A stretch of 12,921 nt of DNA from Clostridium sp. CAG:138. GTDB lineage: Bacteria; Bacillota; Clostridia; Christensenellales; CAG-138. The notes below the pieces were generated by a model. That model did no database searches, was not told the origin of the DNA, and was given only the letters and a program-made list of their open reading frames with translations. Positions 12,857 to 12,921 of the stretch are shown piece by piece. The stretch lies in NCBI GenBank assembly GCA_000435055.1, contig FR879704.1, positions 28,196 to 41,116 of the forward strand, given 5' to 3'. A program made the position numbers and the translations under genes. Within the stretch, counting starts at the first letter, position 1. Each line of letters starts with the position of its first letter.

Positions 12857-12891
12857 TGCGGAAATGTTGATTACGTCTATTCGTTTCCGCA
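12857..12891. repeat. Inverted repeat abutting the leader-repeat junction
   Basis: TGCGGAAA (12857-12864) and TTTCCGCA (12884-12891) are perfect 8-bp inverted arms, 19 bases apart. The right arm ends at the base just before the first repeat. Confidence 0.6.
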
Positions 12892-12921
12892 GTCGCCGCC
12901 TTCACGGGCGGCGTGGATTGA
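12892..12921 (+). CRISPR. First CRISPR repeat (type I-C), cut by the window end
   Basis: GTCGCCGCCTTCACGGGCGG followed by CGTGGATTGA. It has a 7-bp stem CGCCGCC/GGCGGCG (12894-12900 with 12907-12913), the loop TTCACG, the GTCGC start and the GTGGATTGA end that type I-C repeats share (usually closing in GAAAT, here beyond the edge). The orientation, downstream of cas2 with the leader on the left, matches the family. The rest of the array and all spacers lie outside. Confidence 0.93.

Larger units (their letters stand above)
12651..12891 (+). other. CRISPR leader region
   Basis: 241 bases without an ORF between cas2 and the first repeat. It holds a loose hairpin (CGCGAAC at 12659-12665 with GTTCGCG at 12693-12699), a terminator-like hairpin (12768-12803), a TATAAT promoter element (12808-12813) and an inverted repeat ending at the repeat border (12857-12891). 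Position and contents fit the leader that directs array transcription and spacer integration. Confidence 0.85.

Overview
The window reads as a piece of chromosome from a spore-forming, moderately GC-balanced Clostridia-type Firmicute. This rests on two forespore-type spoVA genes, strong AGGAGG ribosome sites, sigma-A-like promoters with 17-base spacers, a type II pantothenate kinase and a type I-C CRISPR-Cas locus. I cannot name a species.

Left part (1-4690), ordinary chromosome: the 5' end of a LarE-like PP-loop sulfur-transferase gene (minus strand), a 72-aa Cro/CI-type regulator (minus strand) and a 301-base gap. That gap holds a strong plus-strand promoter with a palindrome in its spacer and no evident ORF behind it. 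Next come a tRNA-Thr(CGT)/tRNA-Pro(CGG) pair with promoter and terminator, a YoaP-like GNAT acetyltransferase, spoVAD and spoVAE without an adjacent spoVAC, and a convergent type II pantothenate kinase (minus strand).

Right part (4890-12921): a complete type I-C CRISPR-Cas operon, cas3-cas5c-cas8c-cas7c-cas4-cas1-cas2, all on the plus strand. It is driven by a near-consensus promoter and followed by a leader of about 240 bases and the first 30 bases of the first CRISPR repeat, where the window ends. Genes from cas5c to cas1 overlap by 4 bases or lie 2 bases apart. The one large gap inside the operon is the 176 bases between cas3 and cas5c. Cas5c should process pre-crRNA. Cas5c, Cas7c, Cas8c and an internally translated Cas11c should form Cascade. 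Cas3 is the recruited nuclease-helicase. Cas4, Cas1 and Cas2 acquire spacers into the array downstream.

Most noteworthy signals: an almost perfect internal ribosome site plus GTG inside cas8c, predicting a 119-aa Cas11c small subunit that normal annotation would miss; an 8-bp inverted repeat whose right arm ends exactly at the leader-repeat junction; an inverted repeat bracketing the cas promoter; and an orphan promoter/palindrome next to the small regulator. I found no entirely new system. The cas locus is a canonical I-C set, and the novelty lies in its hidden and regulatory elements.
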